A DNA stretch of 6,977 bases from Pseudarthrobacter sp. GTDB lineage: Bacteria; Actinomycetota; Actinomycetes; Actinomycetales; Micrococcaceae. The DNA lies in the NCBI GenBank assembly GCA_013362385.1, contig JABFWC010000157.1:1-6977 (forward strand). The letters run 5' to 3'. Under the pieces are notes generated by a model. It had not been told where the DNA came from. It worked only from the letters and a program-made list of their open reading frames with translations, and ran no database searches. Both the position numbers and the translations under genes were made by a program. Of the stretch, positions 6,936 through 6,977 are shown in pieces. Position 1 is the first letter of the stretch. Each line of letters starts with the position of its first letter.

Positions 6936-6977
6936 GTGGCAGCTCCGCAGAATTACTTGGCCGTCATCAAAGTCGTC
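6936..6977 (+). CDS. ftsZ: FtsZ, tubulin-like division GTPase (N-terminal 14 residues only)
   Basis: FtsZ polymerises with GTP into the mid-cell ring that recruits the divisome, including the FtsW and FtsQ encoded just upstream. Only 14 codons from GTG 6936 are present before the right edge, reading MAAPQNYLAVIKVV. This matches the start of actinobacterial FtsZ, where the residues lead into the first beta strand before the GIGGGGVNA nucleotide loop, which lies outside the window. The position directly after ftsQ, with no ftsA, is the standard actinobacterial order. The identification rests on this short segment plus gene order. Confidence 0.9.
   Translation, partial: MAAPQNYLAVIKVV

Noticed and set aside
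1..6977. Mobile element, CRISPR array, toxin-antitoxin, phage or defence system
   Set aside because: All coding DNA is accounted for by conserved division and wall genes. There are no regularly spaced repeats, transposase motifs or tRNA-like structures that I can see.

Overview
The window is a segment of the division and cell wall (dcw) cluster of a high-GC Gram-positive bacterium. The likely source is an actinobacterium of the Micrococcales, most like Arthrobacter or Pseudarthrobacter. I infer this from the high GC content, frequent GTG starts, the actinobacterial gene order mraY-murD-ftsW-murG-murC-ftsQ-ftsZ, the absence of ftsA, murB and ddl between murC and ftsZ, the GGGTAGH form of the MurG glycine loop, and an FtsZ N-terminus that reads MAAPQNYLAVIKVV. 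The genus is my recollection of similar proteins, not a database result.

All genes lie on the plus strand and are tightly packed. From the left edge: the last 164 codons of mraY (1-496), murD (493-2055, possibly from 478), ftsW (2058-3386), murG (3393-4493), murC (4490-5863) and ftsQ (5856-6752). A 183-base non-coding gap (6753-6935) follows, then the first 14 codons of ftsZ (from 6936), cut by the right edge. The mraY/murD, murG/murC and murC/ftsQ junctions overlap by a few bases. The murD/ftsW and ftsW/murG gaps are 2 and 6 bases. This suggests one transcript with translational coupling up to ftsQ. ftsZ may also have its own promoter.

The genes form one assembly line. MurD and MurC are Mur ligases that build the UDP-MurNAc peptide in the cytoplasm. 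MraY transfers phospho-MurNAc-pentapeptide to undecaprenyl phosphate (lipid I). MurG adds GlcNAc (lipid II). FtsW is the division-specific SEDS glycosyltransferase that polymerises lipid II outside the membrane. FtsQ is a scaffold of the divisome core, and FtsZ forms the ring that places the machinery.

I found no mobile element, CRISPR array, RNA gene or foreign gene, and no undescribed multi-gene system. The points that deserve a second look are small. The ftsQ-ftsZ gap is AT-rich and carries an inverted repeat, tandem AAGGTT units and three GACAC pentamers (the WhiA recognition core known from Streptomyces). The 5' end of the ftsQ coding region contains an all-GC 11-bp hairpin. MurD has a Gly/Pro-rich insert in its C-terminal domain, and FtsW has a cysteine pair in the extracytoplasmic loop next to its catalytic aspartate.
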